A stretch of 64,000 nt of DNA from Dichotomocladium elegans (GCA_025716815.1 JAIXMN010000009.1:744001-808000), one strand, 5' to 3'. Shown: positions 12,401-26,735, counted from the first letter of the stretch. Notes: a model not told the origin generated them from the letters alone. Numbers and translations are program-made.

Positions 12401-14899
12401 GCAATTATCTTCTCCCGGTGAAAACGGGGAATCGAATTTACCCGCACCGCCTCCACCACGCAAGTACAACAATAATTCCTTCCTCGCATTTTCTCATATA
12501 TTTATACATTTAGCATTAACAACTTCCTCACCGCCGCCTCCGCCTCCTCCACCCCCACGTAAGTTGACTATAGATTATCAATAGAATGGTATTTACAAGC
12601 TATCTAGCACCACCACCACCACCATCTGGAAGCGGTTCTCCTCCTCTGCCGCCGCCGCCGCCGCCGCCTCCTCCTCCACCAGCGGCAGCATCTGGGTCTA
12701 AATCCCCTGCATCCAAGACAGGTATATAATCGTGCTTCCAGTGAGTTGTGCGGAAGCGGGGAGGAACTAATTTGTTCGCTCTCTGGCTGCTAGACACCGT
12801 TCCACCTGTCCCTGGTGTCCCGAAGCGAAAAGAACTCAATTATTATCCTGCAACAAAACTTAAAAACTTTCAATGGCAGAAGATCCACGATAACAGAGTC
12901 GAAAATACTGTCTGGGCGCTTGAAGGGGTTGATGAGAAGGAATTTGAAGAAGTGCTTGCGCGATCGGGTGCGTTTGAAAAACTTGATATGACCTTCCCAG
13001 CGAAGGTTAATACCCTGTTTGAACGCAAAATCAAAGCCAAACTGGATGACCGACACGATGCCATCCGATTTTTATCCAAGGAAAAGAGTCGTAGCTTGAG
13101 TAAGGCCACTAACGATCAAAAAGTGTGGGGAGGGGACATGGCTTATGTTGATGCGTTCGATGACATAGATATTGCGGTCCTCCCGAAATTGAAACATTTT
13201 GAGAATTTTGCTCAGGTGCGCGAGCGCATCTTGGCAGTCGATGACGAGCTTTGCACGGACACCTTTTTGGGCAATCTGATTACCTACGCACCTAGCAAAG
13301 ATGACGACCTTATTACCATGGAAAAATATATCAATGCAACAGACGACGAACGGCAAAAGCTTGATACCCCTGAACAGTTTACCATAGAGGTAAACTTCTT
13401 TTTTTGCTATTAACGGTATGAATCATTGACCATGTATTATTTATGGTACAGATGATGAAAATCTATCGTTATGAAGCACGACTTCAGTTTATGCTTTTCC
13501 GTGTGATCTTCTGGGAAAGATATGACCAACTTATGAAGGTGAGATCTGATTGCCTGTCTTGCATTGTCGGGCCATATATTCAAAAGTTAGATAATAGAAC
13601 ATGACCACGGTTGTCGAAGTCTCGGACTCCTTGAGAAATTCAAACAGCCTCAAGGAGCTTCTCTGCGTAGGTTACAGCTGATCAAAAGTAGGAGAACGCT
13701 CTCTAAAAATGTCTTTACTATTATTACTATCATTTCCAGCTCGTTCTGATGCTTGGCAACTATATGAATGGCAACAGCCTGCAAGGAGGTGCATTCGGTA
13801 TCCGAGTATCTAGTCTTAATAAGGTAAAGGAAAGGGGAGATCCTACCTACCTTCTGTACGTGCGCTCACAGATCGAAAATGATGCGGTAGCTCGCTGATA
13901 CAAAGGCATCAAATACGTCTAACATAACCTTGCTGCATGTCCTGGTGGGTATCACACGCCGGCAGTTTCCACATATTCAACGGTTCCTTCATGATCTTCG
14001 AAACGTTAGCCATGCTGCCCGAAGTAAGCTTCTAGGTTCACATCTCCAGTAAAGCCACTTATTAACGATTTTCTACCAGTCATGGCAAGTGTAAACGATA
14101 TGATGGAACAGTACTCTGACATGAGACAGAGCCTAAAGAAATTGGATATTGAGCTTGACTCGCAGTGGAGAGAAGTCGAATTGAATGAGGGCGACCGATT
14201 TGTGGAAGTCATGACGAAGCACAGAAATGCGGCTGCTGAACGCTTTGAGGAACTTCAAACGCTATATATCAATATGGACGCCAAGTGGAAGGATGTTATG
14301 ACCTTCTACGGAGAGAACCCTAAAGCCATGCGTCCCGACGACTTCTTCGGCATTTTTTCGAAGTTTCTCACGCACTGGAAGGTGTGTGCGCGAAACTTGC
14401 TGATAGGCAAACAACAACAAAAAAAAATGCGCTAATGACCATCTACAGGAAGCGGCAATAGTGGAAGAAAAGTACACGAAAAAGAAAGAGAGTGAAGAAA
14501 AGCGAAAGAAAATGGAGGAGGACCGGAGACAGCGCCTTGAGGCTCTACGTCGGCAGCAAAATAACGCGTTTGATATTGATGAAGATGGTATGTACAATAA
14601 ATGGCGATTACTAACAAAATAAATGAGCTAAGCAAATGCATTTTGTCTTTCGCGAAGCAGACACAACAAGTCCAAATGGAACTATCAGCAAAGATGACCG
14701 ACGCATGATGGACAATCTCTTGGATAAGCTTCGCTCTGGCGATAGTGAGAATAGGCAACGACGTGAGCGACGGCAGCGTCGCGTCCAGGAAAAGCCAGCA
14801 GAGGTGCCTGTTAGTATTGAGAGCGATCCAGGTGACATGGGAGCCATTTCTGCCGAAGATTTATTGAAGAGGCTACAAGCAGAATCTGTTTCCATGTAA
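9439..14899 (+). CDS. Diaphanous-type formin (Bni1/SepA family), many exons
   Basis: Rho-regulated actin nucleator and elongator for polarised hyphal growth and septation. Domain order along the gene: N-terminal GBD/FH3 (about 9540-11770; NLPAEKRLDIMFNQML, KVRREMQNWDINKKW, RKLVCDLLVFLCYCQHRRGH, coiled coil near 11560-11670); FH1 polyproline spread over at least three small exons (12380-12720, APPPPPRK and P-runs); FH2 (about 12800-14450; YYPATKLKNFQWQKI, KHFENFAQVRERIL, LVLMLGNYMNGNSLQGGAFG, DTKASNTSNITLLHVLV); then a diaphanous autoregulatory motif MDNLLDKLRSG followed by RQRRERRQRR (about 14708-14779). GBD plus DAD implies autoinhibition relieved by Rho-GTP. At least twelve GT-AG introns; internal exon edges are approximate. 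Start chosen at MSDFFDLLGRKRSKS. Confidence 0.88.
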
Positions 14900-15082
14900 T
14901 TACATCCCCTCTATCTCTCTCCCCCTCCTCTGACATCTTCAAATGCTTTGTTTATATTATTTTCTCTATCATCCTATATTCCCCAGTATATAGGTTAATG
15001 GATCACTTCTCCCTTATAAATAATACACATACATTCATCCATATATACATACAGCAAACGTCGCATTCCGAAAGAACGGATA

Positions 15083-16057
<975 letters not shown>

Positions 16058-16346
16058 GGCCTCTGAATTGGACAGGAATGAAATGTCTATGCTGCGGGAA
16101 AGGGAATGAAAGAGTCCTTTTCTCCAACCCCCCCCCTTTCTCCGGTTGCGCAGCTTGAATTCAATTGCTGGAAGCGGTTGCGTACCTCACAATACTTTTT
16201 ATTTTTTACGAAAGGCGCGAAAAGCAAAACGCTTTTGACTGGTAGTTAAACGTGAGAAATAAATATGAGCGTGTGTGTGTACGGGTGCGTATGTATAGAG
16301 ATGGTATGCAAGAGAGCTGGTAATGAGAGAAGACGAGATACTGGGC

Positions 16347-18762
16347 TCATACGGTCGGATCATAGCTCCAGATACGCGCCCGATTGTCACCAGAACCGGT
16401 TGCGAAAACCGGGCGGCCGCTCTGGCTAATGGCAACCGAGATAACTAATGTTTTCGAGGTTTAACTTGTTGGATGCATCGACTTTTAGAGATAATACTTG
16501 TATATAATACCTGAGTTCTTATGACCCTGTAGCATAAACTGTGTCTGGCCGGTTTGAGGATCCCAAAACTGGACACTGCGGTCTTTAGATCCAGACACGA
16601 TCCAGCGACCATCGGGCGTGCATGCCACCGAGAGCACGAAGTCCTTGTGACCAGTGAAGGTCATCTTGCATGGGCCTCTGGATCGATCACGCTCTACACC
16701 GAAGCCACGGCCCTCATTCGTGCCCAGCTGCCATAGCTTTAAAGTCTTATCGAGACTGCCGCTCACGAGTGTTCGACCGTCCGGCATAAAGGCCACCGAG
16801 TATACGCTGTCTTTGTGACCTTCGAGCCGCTCGAGCGCCTCGCCTGTCTGGATATCCCACACCCGTACCATCTTGTCCAAGCTACCCGCAGCAACACGAC
16901 GACCATCTGGCGATACTGCAACGGACGTCACGCCGGGGTCTTTCTGGTCCTGGTCCGTAATTGTCAATGTATGCATACAGCTACTATCGGCCATACTCCA
17001 TATCCGCACGGTGCGATCTCCTGACCCCGACACAACAATGCGGCCGTCGCGACTGAAATCTAATGAATAGATATCTTGCTCGTGGCCGGTAAGGCGATTG
17101 CGGATTCGTCCGCTTGCGATGTCCCAGATCTACAGAGAAACCGTGTTTTTGAGCCCTTATTGATTCTGGCCCATGTTGCGTCTACGTCTGTGCTCACTCT
17201 AATTTGTTTATCTTCAGCACCTGTTGCTAGGTAGCTACCGTTCGGACTAAAGCACACAGATCGAATATACAAATCCCCGTCCCTCTGCACGCTCTCGTCC
17301 TGTAAGGCGCACACCCTGCGAGATGTAGCGACGTCATAGATAAAGGTGGTGCGGTTACAGCCAGCCGCAAGATATTTCCCGTCTGCGCTGAATTTCACAC
17401 AGCATACCACACTTGCATGATCAAGTGTGTGGATTAAATTTACTGTGAGATAGCGAGGGACCTTGGGATTGAAACTGCAGCGCGAATCGTTAGAAGGAAA
17501 TCAGGGATGATAGAGTGAAGACAACTTACAGTGCAAACCAGTCTTTCCCTTCGACCTTCATGTTAGCAGGCACGCTCTCTGGATCGACATCGGCCAATGT
17601 GCCAGGAGGGACATTGGAAGCACCACCTAGCACCGAGCTCGCCTTGACTACAGCAGCCGCTGGCGCAGAGCGACCTGGTGTCAAGCCAGGCTTTCGTTTG
17701 TCTAATATCTCTGAATTGGGGGGATGTGGGGGGGACGGGCCAGATTCTGCGCCACGAGATCCATAACTGTAGGTTCCTGTAGGCAGTAATAATGAGCATA
17801 ATCAGTCACGTAACTTATTTTGAACAGTGTGTACCCACCGTGCTCTTGACGTGGATAAGGACCTGGCGCAGGTGAAGTGGGGATGCGACCATCATACATG
17901 CTCGACGTTTGCGGCGTTCCTGAAGAGGGAGGAGGAGGAATGCGTGGCGACCCGTTCATATAATTCAATGGTGGCGGAGGACCCGCCGCAGGAGGCGGAT
18001 GACCTTGATGCTGCTGCTGTTGACTCTGCGGTGTTCCTGCCGGAGGATGAGGCGGGTAACCTGGATACTGCGAAGGTTGCTCGGCTATAGACGGCGGTGG
18101 AACACGGTTTGACTGACTTGTGCTAGAGCCTAGATGATGCTGTGAGTTCATAATGCCTCCAAAGTAGTTGGACCCAGGTCCGAGGTTGGGCGGTGGAGGA
18201 CCGCCACCATGGTGTCCGGTGCCAGGAGGGGCAGTGTTCGCCGGCGCTGGAGGTTGAGAACGATAAGGTACGGGTATCTGGGCAGTTGGCATTAGAGGCC
18301 CATTATTGCCACTACCGCCGCCACTACCGCCGCCACGAACTTGCGCATGATCCAGCTGCTGCCTTAATCTTGAAATTTCATCCTCATAGCTACAGAGAGG
18401 GGAGTTGGCTTTTAGAGAGACATTGGGGCTAACTTTCAAATCGATTTACTGTTCTTTTAAGCGAAGCTGGGACCGCTCGAGCTCATGGAGACTTTGCTGG
18501 AAGCTCAACATTTCTTGCTCCTGTGCGTTTACTGGCGGCGCCACAGTGAAGAAAGAGGATTGAATAATTTCATATTGCCTGGTGCTGTTCCTGTATCATG
18601 ATGTTATAACAGCTTACCCTTATGCTCAAAGTCATCGCGTTGGCTTTTGCACAAGTACGCTTCTTGTGCGAGCTGATCGAATTCGACCCGAATGGCCTCA
18701 AGCATTTCCACAATGCGGCTCTGTGGATTGGGAATCATTGCACGATGGTTGTACACTGACAT
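16347..18762 (-). CDS. TUP1: Transcriptional co-repressor Tup1 (7 exons)
   Basis: General co-repressor that partners with Ssn6/Cyc8 in the nucleus. Exons: 18618-18762, 18450-18531, 17839-18389, 17530-17776, 17198-17474, 16511-17129 and 16347-16444; joined 672 aa. Residues ~1-110 form the tetramerising coiled coil ([20 protein letters not shown], then [20 protein letters not shown]). A long Gly/Pro/Gln-rich linker follows (~110-310). The C-terminal half is a seven-bladed WD40 propeller ([92 protein letters not shown], then [10 protein letters not shown] to IWSYDPTV at the end). The start is set by the conserved N-terminal helix. It is divergent from MED4, another transcription regulator. Confidence 0.95.
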
Positions 18763-19764
18763 GGTTCTAGCAGCTGCAAATGAATAAAAGGCGCGACAAG
18801 GGGCGCGAACTAGGCGTGTTGCAGCTTAGGAGTGTCGCATAGCTGTCAAAGCACAAGCAACATGTACTTACACCGTAAGAAATACGCGAGGCTATGAAAA
18901 AGGCTGATGTAACTGTTTGGTTAAAGTAGGAATGATTGACGTATGACACCAGTTACGACGTTTGCGATGATCGAGAAAGGAGAAGAGAGGGGGGAGTGTT
19001 AAGGTACAAGCAAAGTGACTTGTGACTAGAACAACCACAAAAAGTGAGGAGACTATTCCCACCCTCTCTCCCCCCCCCCACCATCACCACCCATTTTCTC
19101 TCTGTAACTCTTCCAGACACATGCGTGCATAACTGATTCGTATACACAAGCACGCACACGCGCGCTCATAAACAAACAAACAGTACATATACAAACGTGC
19201 ATCGCACACTCTCCGTCATCGCAGGAGCGATGAGTCTTTATGTATCTGCTCTCCTATAAACGAGAACAGCCCTTTGGTGAGCAAGATACAATCTCGTCAT
19301 CCATTTGCGTCCTAACCAGAACCTTTTCGCAATGCTTTATGCCTGCTCCCGAGCTGTTTTCGTATTACTAGTGGAAGCGTTCAAACCCTATCGCTTTCCT
19401 TTTTCTAGGCTTGTCACGTTCAAACACGCCACAGAATCTTTGCTGCTCAAAAGCGCCTATGCCGAACACGATACATCCATTCAAGAACGAAGACTGTGGA
19501 GCATATGAACCAATTCCAAGCCATGTGCGGCCTATGCACGACTAAGCATAATTAACACGTTACATGGACAGGCTTCTTAAAGTAGAGTAGGGTGAGATGC
19601 ATGTGCCGAGGAAGGGCTCTCTGGTGGCACTAATGGGGGCGATGGCTTCCACTAACTTAACAGCGCCCAGATTCCCCTCCTCTCTCTCTCCCCGAAAAAG
19701 AAAAAATTCGAAATATCACCCTTTCTCTTTTCCGTTTGTTTTGTTTCACTGCCTCTCTTCTTAA
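18763..19764. promoter_or_regulatory. Divergent promoter region between TUP1 and MED4
   Basis: A 1.0-kb interval with pyrimidine-rich stretches near 19055-19105 and 19670-19760 (the latter leads straight into the MED4 start). No coding feature was recognised. Confidence 0.5.
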
Positions 19765-20652
19765 ATGCAATTCTCACTACGCGATCAAGTCGATGATTTG
19801 CTGACAGCATACTCTAAACTGACTCGACAATTTTTCCAAACGCTCAGCACAATCGCGGAAAACGCTACTCTTCCTGATTCACCGGAATCTGCACCCGAAC
19901 AGCTCGTCAAAAGCATCATAGACGTCGATGCCAAACTCCAGTCGGCCCTTGACGAGAGTAACTGCTTGCGTTCCACCTTCCTGCAAATGTGAACCAAGGC
20001 TCATATTGTAATTACAGTTGATCAGCATCAAACACGCCAGCAGCGTATCCTTCAAACTCAAGACGAAATTGGACGCCATCAAATCGCGCTTCTCACACTA
20101 GTCCAGCGGCTTCACCAGGTACGGGAGAATCTTGACGAAGAGCTCATTCGGGCCAAGAAAGAAAGGAAGGCTATACGCTATGCAGAGCAATGTAAGGACG
20201 ATTGAGCATATCAGGGAAGCCGTCGTAACACAATTCCGTTTTGGATAAAAAAAAAAACAGCCAGTGTGGATTTTACGGATATTTTATCCTACGCATCGAA
20301 GTTATCAAAGTACACATCCGCACCGCCCGGCTTTGACCTCTTGAGTGCAGATGTGAAGGTGGACTTTGAAAAGCCATACCCTGATGAAGAACGGATGCGT
20401 CGCGGTCAAATCTATCGCCAACACACCTCGTCTCAATCATTAACGGATACGCAGGAAGAGCAATGTAAGTACATTTTGTTCACTTTCGTTTGAATCTGAA
20501 TGGCCTTTATTCTGTTAGTCGAAACGCTTTCAACTGGGGCATCGGATCACGACCACCGAGGTTACCTTCCTAGGAGCACAGCAGAACCAGCAACAGAAGA
20601 GACACAGGACAATTTCTGGATCTTGGATCTCAATCCCGATTTAGCAACTTGA
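19765..20652 (+). CDS. MED4: Mediator subunit 4 (4 exons)
   Basis: Core Mediator subunit at the hinge of the middle module, bridging activators and RNA polymerase II. Exons 19765-19957, 20018-20191, 20261-20464 and 20519-20652, all GT-AG, giving one continuous frame. N-terminal coiled coil: VDDLLTAYSKLTRQFFQTL, then DEIGRHQIALLTLVQRLHQ and LDEELIRAKKERKAIRYAEQ. The diagnostic Med4 signature is VDFTDILSYASKLSKYTSAP followed by PPGF. The C-terminus is acidic and disordered, ending DNFWILDLNPDLAT, a D/L-rich end typical of the family. Identified by the central signature. Confidence 0.88.
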
Positions 20653-20914
20653 TCAAGTGCTGCTATTTTCCCAACGCTTCATCGATACCATTAAATATTT
20701 GAATGTATTGATTTACAACTGTAAAGCCTGATAGATACAGAGGATTCTATTGAAAAGAAAAAGGAGCAGGGTGAATCATTTACAAGCCGTGAAAGAGAGA
20801 ATAGAGTACAAAACGCACAAAGAGAAATTAGGAAGAATGAAGGGGAGTATGTATAATAAAACTATGGCCGTACAAAAGCAAAAAGACATACTAGCATTTT
20901 AAAAACACCAACAT

Positions 20915-23900
20915 CTAATTCTTGTCATTGTCCTCTCCGGTACTTTCTAAAACATCTGCCCAGACCTTCTCCGCCACATCCTTTGACACATCAGGGAAGC
21001 AGACCTTGAAGACATCATCATAATAGTCCACTGGGATGCCGGTCATCCCCTCCTTGATATGGTCAGCAAGTTCTTCCCAATCTGAAAGGTTGTCTTTGGG
21101 AAACAAGATAGTGTTGATGTTGGACCGCTTTGCAGCGATGGTCTTCTCCTTTAACCCGCCGATCTTCAGCACTTTGCCGGTCACAGTGAGTTCACCTGTC
21201 ATTGCGATGTTGGGGTTCACAGGATGGTTAAGGGCCAAGGAAACGAGGGATGTAACCATGGTCACGCCCGCAGAAGGGCCATCTTTTGGAACCGCTCCTG
21301 CCGGGCAGTGGAGATGGACACGCGCTTTTTCAAAGAACTTGTTGCCAGGGAAGTGCGTAGCCATAAGGGACTTTGCATACGTGTAGGCGATAGTAGTAGA
21401 TTCTTTCATGACATCTCCGAGCTGGCCGGTCTTCGAAAGTCCAGGCGTCGACTTTGGCGACAAGGATGACTCCAGCACTGACTCAATGTACAAAGAGGAC
21501 CCGCCTAGAAGAGAGGAAGAAAGGTTGGCAAACATAACGATAAAATGATCTACAACATACCCATGCTCGTCCATGCTAAGCCCATAATTACACCAGGAGG
21601 AGTATTCTCATAGATTCGATCGGATTGGAATATTGGCGGACCGACATAGTCCTTGAGCGACTCTGGAGTAATATCGAGTTTGATGCTTTCGGGAACAGCC
21701 AGCGGCTTGCGCTCCTGTTCAACTTCTTTTTTACCCTCTTTTTGGTGCTCTGATGCTGTGGCCTCCTCCTTCTCATCTTCGCCAATCTGTTCAACCACCT
21801 TGTATCCAGCTTTTCGGAATATTTTGTCAATGTGCTTCTTGAGATTGCGTACGCCACTTTCGCGGCAGTAATTCTTGATGAGCGCGTCAATAGCATCGGG
21901 TGTTAAGTTAACGTTCGCACCATCAAGACCTGACGCGACCTTTGCGGCAGGAGCAAGATATTTGGATGCAATGGCAGCCTTCTCTTCAGCGATGTATCCG
22001 GAAAGCTGGATCACTTCCATACGATCTAGCAAAGGACCAGGAATGGTATCGAGCACATTCGCTGTGCATACGAAAAGGACCTTGGATAAGTCAACAGGTA
22101 CATCCATGTAATGATCCAAAAAGCTGCTGTTCTGTTCGGGATCAAGAAGTTCGAGAAGAGCTGATGATGGATCGCCTTGATGACCACGACCGATCTTGTC
22201 AATTTCATCGATGAGAATCAGCGGATTCTCCGTCTTAACCTTCTTAAGTGCCTGGATGACCTTGCCAGGCATCGCACCAACATAGGTGCGACGATGTCCT
22301 TTGATCTCGGCAACGTCGGTCAAGCCACCCACAGAAAAGCGATAAAACTCTCGGTCCAACGCGCGAGCAATGCTCTTGCCAATGGAAGTCTTACCGACTC
22401 CAGGAGGACCGGAAAGACAGATGATCTTTCCTTCAACAGTGCCACGGAGCTTCCCGACCGCGACAAACTCCAAAATACGATCCTTGACATCCTGTAAGCC
22501 GTAGTGATCTTCGTCGAGCACTTTTCTGGCGTGCACAAGATTGTAATTCTCATGGGAGCGTTTACCCCAAGGCACCTGTGTGAGCCAGTCAAGATAATTG
22601 CGTGTCACATTGAACTCTGATGCTGCAGGCTCCAAATGGGCAAGCTTGGTAATTTCCTATAATGAAATTCCATAAACAACTGGTCATCCTAGAAATATGG
22701 GCTTTTTCTTTTACCTCATCAAACACTTTTTTCACTGTTTCAGGCATGGATAGCTTGGTTGCCTTTTCTTTGAATCCTTCTACAAGCTTGTCTTTGCCGT
22801 CACTCTCAAGGCCAAGCTCCTTTTTGATCCCCTTCAATTGCTCCATCAGGTAATACTCGCGTTGTCGCTTGGCAATCTTATTTTCGACATCCTTAGAAAT
22901 CTTATTCTGCAGTTGCGCATTCATAAGTTCTTTTTTGAGGACAACCAATGCTTTCTGAAGTCGTTCCTCGATAGGCAATGTCTCCATAACCTCTTGAAGC
23001 TCCAGTGGCTCCCCTGTTGAAACAGCAGCTGCGAAATCGGCCAATTTCGAAGGTTCCTCAAACACATTACCAGCAGATTGGGACATGGAGAAGCTGGCAA
23101 TCTGATCGCGGAAGAGTGGATTGAGCGAAGCGATTTCCTTAAAAACAGAAACAATCTCGGAAGTAACGGCACGAATAATAGGATCCTTCTTGTCGTATGG
23201 TGGGTCAATGAGGTTTTCGACGTTTACTAAGGAAACAGCGTGTTCATTCGCCAGGAACGATGTCGCATACTGCTGGGTCTCGCTAGATTGTTCGGCGGTT
23301 TCGTGCACTTTGACGTTCTCAGGTGCTAATTGAGCCAATCAGTGGATTATGTTCATCTCGATGAAAATATACTTATGCGTACCTGATCCTTCTACTGCTT
23401 TGTCTTCAATATGATGTCCTTCCGCTTGTATAGTAGATTCGTCTTCTTGGATTTCTTTCACCTTGACAGCAGCCGGGATCTTCCCCTGTGTGTTGATTAA
23501 CTCGGTAATCTTGATTCGTCGATGGGGATATAGTACTGCTGTCAATCCGCCCTCGTCATCCTTATTTTTAGAGGTCCCGCTGCCACCACTAGCCGGAAAT
23601 ACACTCGTAATCTGAGCAAAAACACCAACATCGTACACTTGATCGAGATTGGTGATGGTATCTGTATCGATATTCTCATCTTTAAGTAAAAATGCGCCCA
23701 CATAGGGCTGACCACGCTTCAGGAGCTCTTTGATGGCTGCAGTCACATTTGGGTCCTTGACAACAACGGCCTTGTAGAATCCTGGAAACAACGGCCGTCG
23801 AGCAATAGGTACTGCTAATACTTGAGGATACACATCTGGTACAGTCGGTTTTTGGAGCTGGTTCTCGATCACATTGAACGCGAGTCGTGACGATTTGTCA

Positions 23901-24286
23901 TCACCGTCATTCCCACCATTGCCATTATGTCCTGCACCGCCTGCTGCTTCCGATCCACCGGCCCCGTCAGGCATGGATGAGGATCCATCGCCTGCAGGAT
24001 CCCGTTTTTTGAGTTGCATTGTGCTGACATGGCGTTTAAGAGCTGCTGCACTACGAATGGGCTGAAGAGCAACAAAGACTGAACCGGTGCCACGAGTCTT
24101 TAATGAATGAGCAAGTGAGTTGGTCCCCCAGATTGTAACTGTTGCTCGAGCGCCAGCAGCCGAAGAAAACGAGCGTTTGGAGCTGGCGGTAAGAGAAGCT
24201 GTGGGACTCAACTGGGATGCGATCGCATTATTGAGTTGCGATCGAGTGATCTTCTTGGATACGTGGACTAGAATTGAATGGTTCAT
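20915..24286 (-). CDS. PIM1: Mitochondrial Lon protease (4 exons)
   Basis: ATP-dependent serine protease of the mitochondrial matrix that degrades misfolded/oxidised proteins and maintains mtDNA. Exons 23383-24286, 22715-23325, 21561-22656 and 20915-21504; joined 1066 aa, close to yeast Pim1 (1133 aa). N-terminus [20 protein letters not shown] is a basic presequence; a Gly/Asn/Asp-rich linker (~residues 110-140) precedes the LON substrate-binding domain ([20 protein letters not shown]). The AAA+ module shows Walker [10 protein letters not shown], Walker [11 protein letters not shown] and an arginine-rich sensor region ([18 protein letters not shown]). The proteolytic domain carries the Ser-Lys dyad: Ser in [11 protein letters not shown] and Lys in [13 protein letters not shown] charged insertion ([20 protein letters not shown]) before the protease domain matches fungal Pim1. 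Confidence 0.95.
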
Positions 24287-25240
24287 TTTTCCAAACCTTC
24301 CAATTGACAATTCTATCAAGCTAGAAGGATTGGGGAGAGAGTAAGGAAAGCAAACGACGTAAAAATGAAGCGGGATAAAGAGTGGCTGACTGGGTAGATG
24401 CTCCACCCTGGTGCGAACTTCCCATCGAAGAGGCCACAGAACTCCGATGCATTGAGCAGTTCCAGTAAGTTCTATCTATCGTTTTGATACGCCATGGCGC
24501 GGAACCTTGATGTTTCTTCAACCGCACACGCTGTTTCCTCAAGCTTCGATAATGCCCCGTCCATTTGTCTCTGATGCCGTGGGACATGGACACAATTTAC
24601 CTCTTTCCAATTTTCAACTCTCATTGTGACGAAAAGGAAGTCTTCCTTTAGATTAACTCTTCCGATATAAGACTGCATCGCTTTAAGGCTTTGTCAATTC
24701 TTTCATTGATTCATAGATCCCGTGATATATGCTCTATCTGCCTGAGAAACACTTCGCTGGAATCATTTTCACGTCTCTCCCCCTATGGGCGTTTACTGGA
24801 GGGTGATCTTTTGTCGAGTCAGCATTAGTTCGGTGGCACAATCGCCGACCATGCTATCCCGCCCGTTCTCCACGGATTATCACAACATGATGAACTCGTT
24901 TGTTTTTTATGCGAATGTGTCTGTAATACTCTTGCCACTGACGTTTCTACTATCGAGCTGGCTGCCCCCGAGGTCCGCAGCTACTGTTCACAGAGAACGC
25001 TCTTTGACAGGGCTTTGAGGGAGAGGGTTTAATGGCCGCCTATCCTCCATCCTGCATCCCGATCACCGTACTACCACCAGCGCGCTAAACAACCCCAGCC
25101 TAACTGCCCGATCTTTCTCTTCCGCCATGGGTGAGGACCGATGCTTATCACGCTAACAGCATTCTATTCTCCCCTCGATTCCTTTGATCCCTCATTTTTT
25201 ATGCTCGTGGGAATTAGTAATCCCATGTTGTCGACGAACA
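24287..25240. other. Intergenic region upstream of Lon, no gene recognised
   Basis: About 950 bp containing the Lon promoter and the left flank of the first mobile element. Short frames here (for example 24785-25018) have no recognisable motif and are not called. Confidence 0.45.
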
Positions 25241-25433
25241 TACAGTGTTTTCAAATTTTATTAAAGTCGTACCCCAGCCAGTTCTGAAGTCGCAGGATTA
25301 CAAAAATAGAAGTCGTGTTTTGCCCAGAAATCTTTACGCATGATGACAAAGCAAATGTCGCAATACACGGCGAAACTTGGCAAATTCATCTCTACCCATT
25401 TACATTCTGAAATGAGCAATCTATTTTTTTACG

Positions 25434-26450
25434 ATGGTCAAGGCCATGTCGTTGATGAAGAAATGTACTCTGCAATCCGTTTGTTCTCATACAGAATATC
25501 TGCTTAGCATATCTTGCAAAGATAACTTTGAGCTTATTGCCACGCACATTCCCAAGAGAAAGGATACAGACATTCGGATGAAAAAAGCGGGGATCAAGCG
25601 CAGTTACACAGCGTACACTGACCAAGACAAGATCAGATTTTTCAAGCTGATGTCTGAGAAGGTATTGAGTGCATCAGCTGCTAGGAATCCATGTTCGTTC
25701 AGCTCAGCGACGGACATCACAGTACGGAAAGGACCCTGACAGCATTTTTAAGAAAGTAGAGGCAGAGGTCGTTCATGTATTCTCAACGAAGAGGATAAGA
25801 GTGTTATTTTAGAATGGGTTGTTGAGAATCCGTCAATTGTCCTAGAGCAGCTGATGGAACAACTGCTCCAGTGATTTAAGAGTCTCAAAGTATCCAAAAC
25901 GACGCTCCATCGATTTATGAAAACCGAATGCAATTTGTCATTGAAAATGGCTCGGTTTCAGCCTGTAGACAGGAATAGCGATGCAAAGGTCCAAGAACGC
26001 CTTGATTGGGTGCGCAGACGGGACAGGACCGACATCGACATTAGAGAAAACTGCGTTTTTCTTGATGAGTCTGGATTCCATATTAACATGAAGCGCAGCA
26101 TGGCATGGTTCAAGAAAGGGACTTGTGCAGTAGTTACAGTGCCGAATGCAAGAGTAAAAACAGCTACCATCTTGGGAGCAATCTCGGCATCAGGCATCAT
26201 TAAATGTAGCTTGAGACTCCCACGACCACTAGCCAAAGAAGAAACAGAGCGGGGCAGCCCGCAGCTGCAAGCAAGGAAACTATCACTGGACATTATTATC
26301 TCAGCTTCCTTAAGGCTACCATGGATGAAATGGATAAGCATGAACATCTGAAGGTATCCGCGTGGCTACATTGTGATGAGCACAATTGTTCCATCAAAAA
26401 AGTTGATGTATAAAGGAAACAAGGATGAAAAAATGCAGTAGTAGAATGTT
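25434..26450 (+). pseudogene. Tc1/mariner-IS630-like DDE transposase remnant, copy 1
   Basis: Broken frames together resemble the IS630/Tc1-type transposases common in Mucorales. The N-terminal part (IPKRKDTDIRMKKAGIKRSY) leads to a helix-turn-helix region (KIRFFKLMSEKVLSASAA). A frameshifted middle follows (about 25740-25915; VLEWVVENPSIVLEQLMEQL-like in fragments), then the first catalytic Asp context ENCVFLDESGFHINMKRSMA and TATILGAISASG. The second catalytic block expected after MDEMDKHEH (a DNAPIH-type motif) is absent, and several stops and frame changes interrupt the gene, so it is inactive. The first 300 bp is nearly identical to the remnant at 50.3-50.7 kb. Confidence 0.8.
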
Positions 26451-26465
26451 TCCCTAAAAAGGAAC

Positions 26466-26660
26466 ATGGATACAGTGCATTCATTGCAATGCATGCTTGA
26501 CATTGAAGAGGAAGGTGATCTTGAACTCATCCACCAATTAGAGGGCCGGTTGCAGCGGATGAACCAGGAGGCCCTGAGCAGTGCCTACCCCTCACCCCGC
26601 TCTCCGGTAACTGTCCAACAGGCTGAAATCGATAACCTATATAACATTTCGTTGTTGTGA
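26466..26660 (+). CDS. Short frame between transposase and Fanzor, unknown
   Basis: 64-residue open frame (MDTVHSLQCMLDIEEEGDLE...) ending 300 bp before the Fanzor start. It has an amphipathic acidic N-terminal half (EEEGDLELIHQLEGRLQRMN, possible short coiled coil) and a Pro/Ser-rich end. No counterpart is seen in copy 2, and no family is recognised. It may be the decayed C-terminus of the transposase (frames near the stop drift) or chance. Confidence 0.25.
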   Translation: MDTVHSLQCMLDIEEEGDLELIHQLEGRLQRMNQEALSSAYPSPRSPVTVQQAEIDNLYNISLL

Positions 26661-26735
26661 GTATTTTTGCTTATCATATGATATGCACTTCATAGTACCC
26701 CATCCACGCAGGTTGGAACGGGGACCTTGATTTAC

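Noticed and set aside
12600..12839. Glycine-rich minus-strand frame opposite the formin FH1 region
   Set aside because: It is the shadow of the polyproline-coding GCC/CCT repeats on the plus strand.
24785..25018. Short hydrophobic frame upstream of Lon as a small membrane protein
   Set aside because: It lies in the Lon upstream region, has no splice partners, and nothing supports it beyond length.
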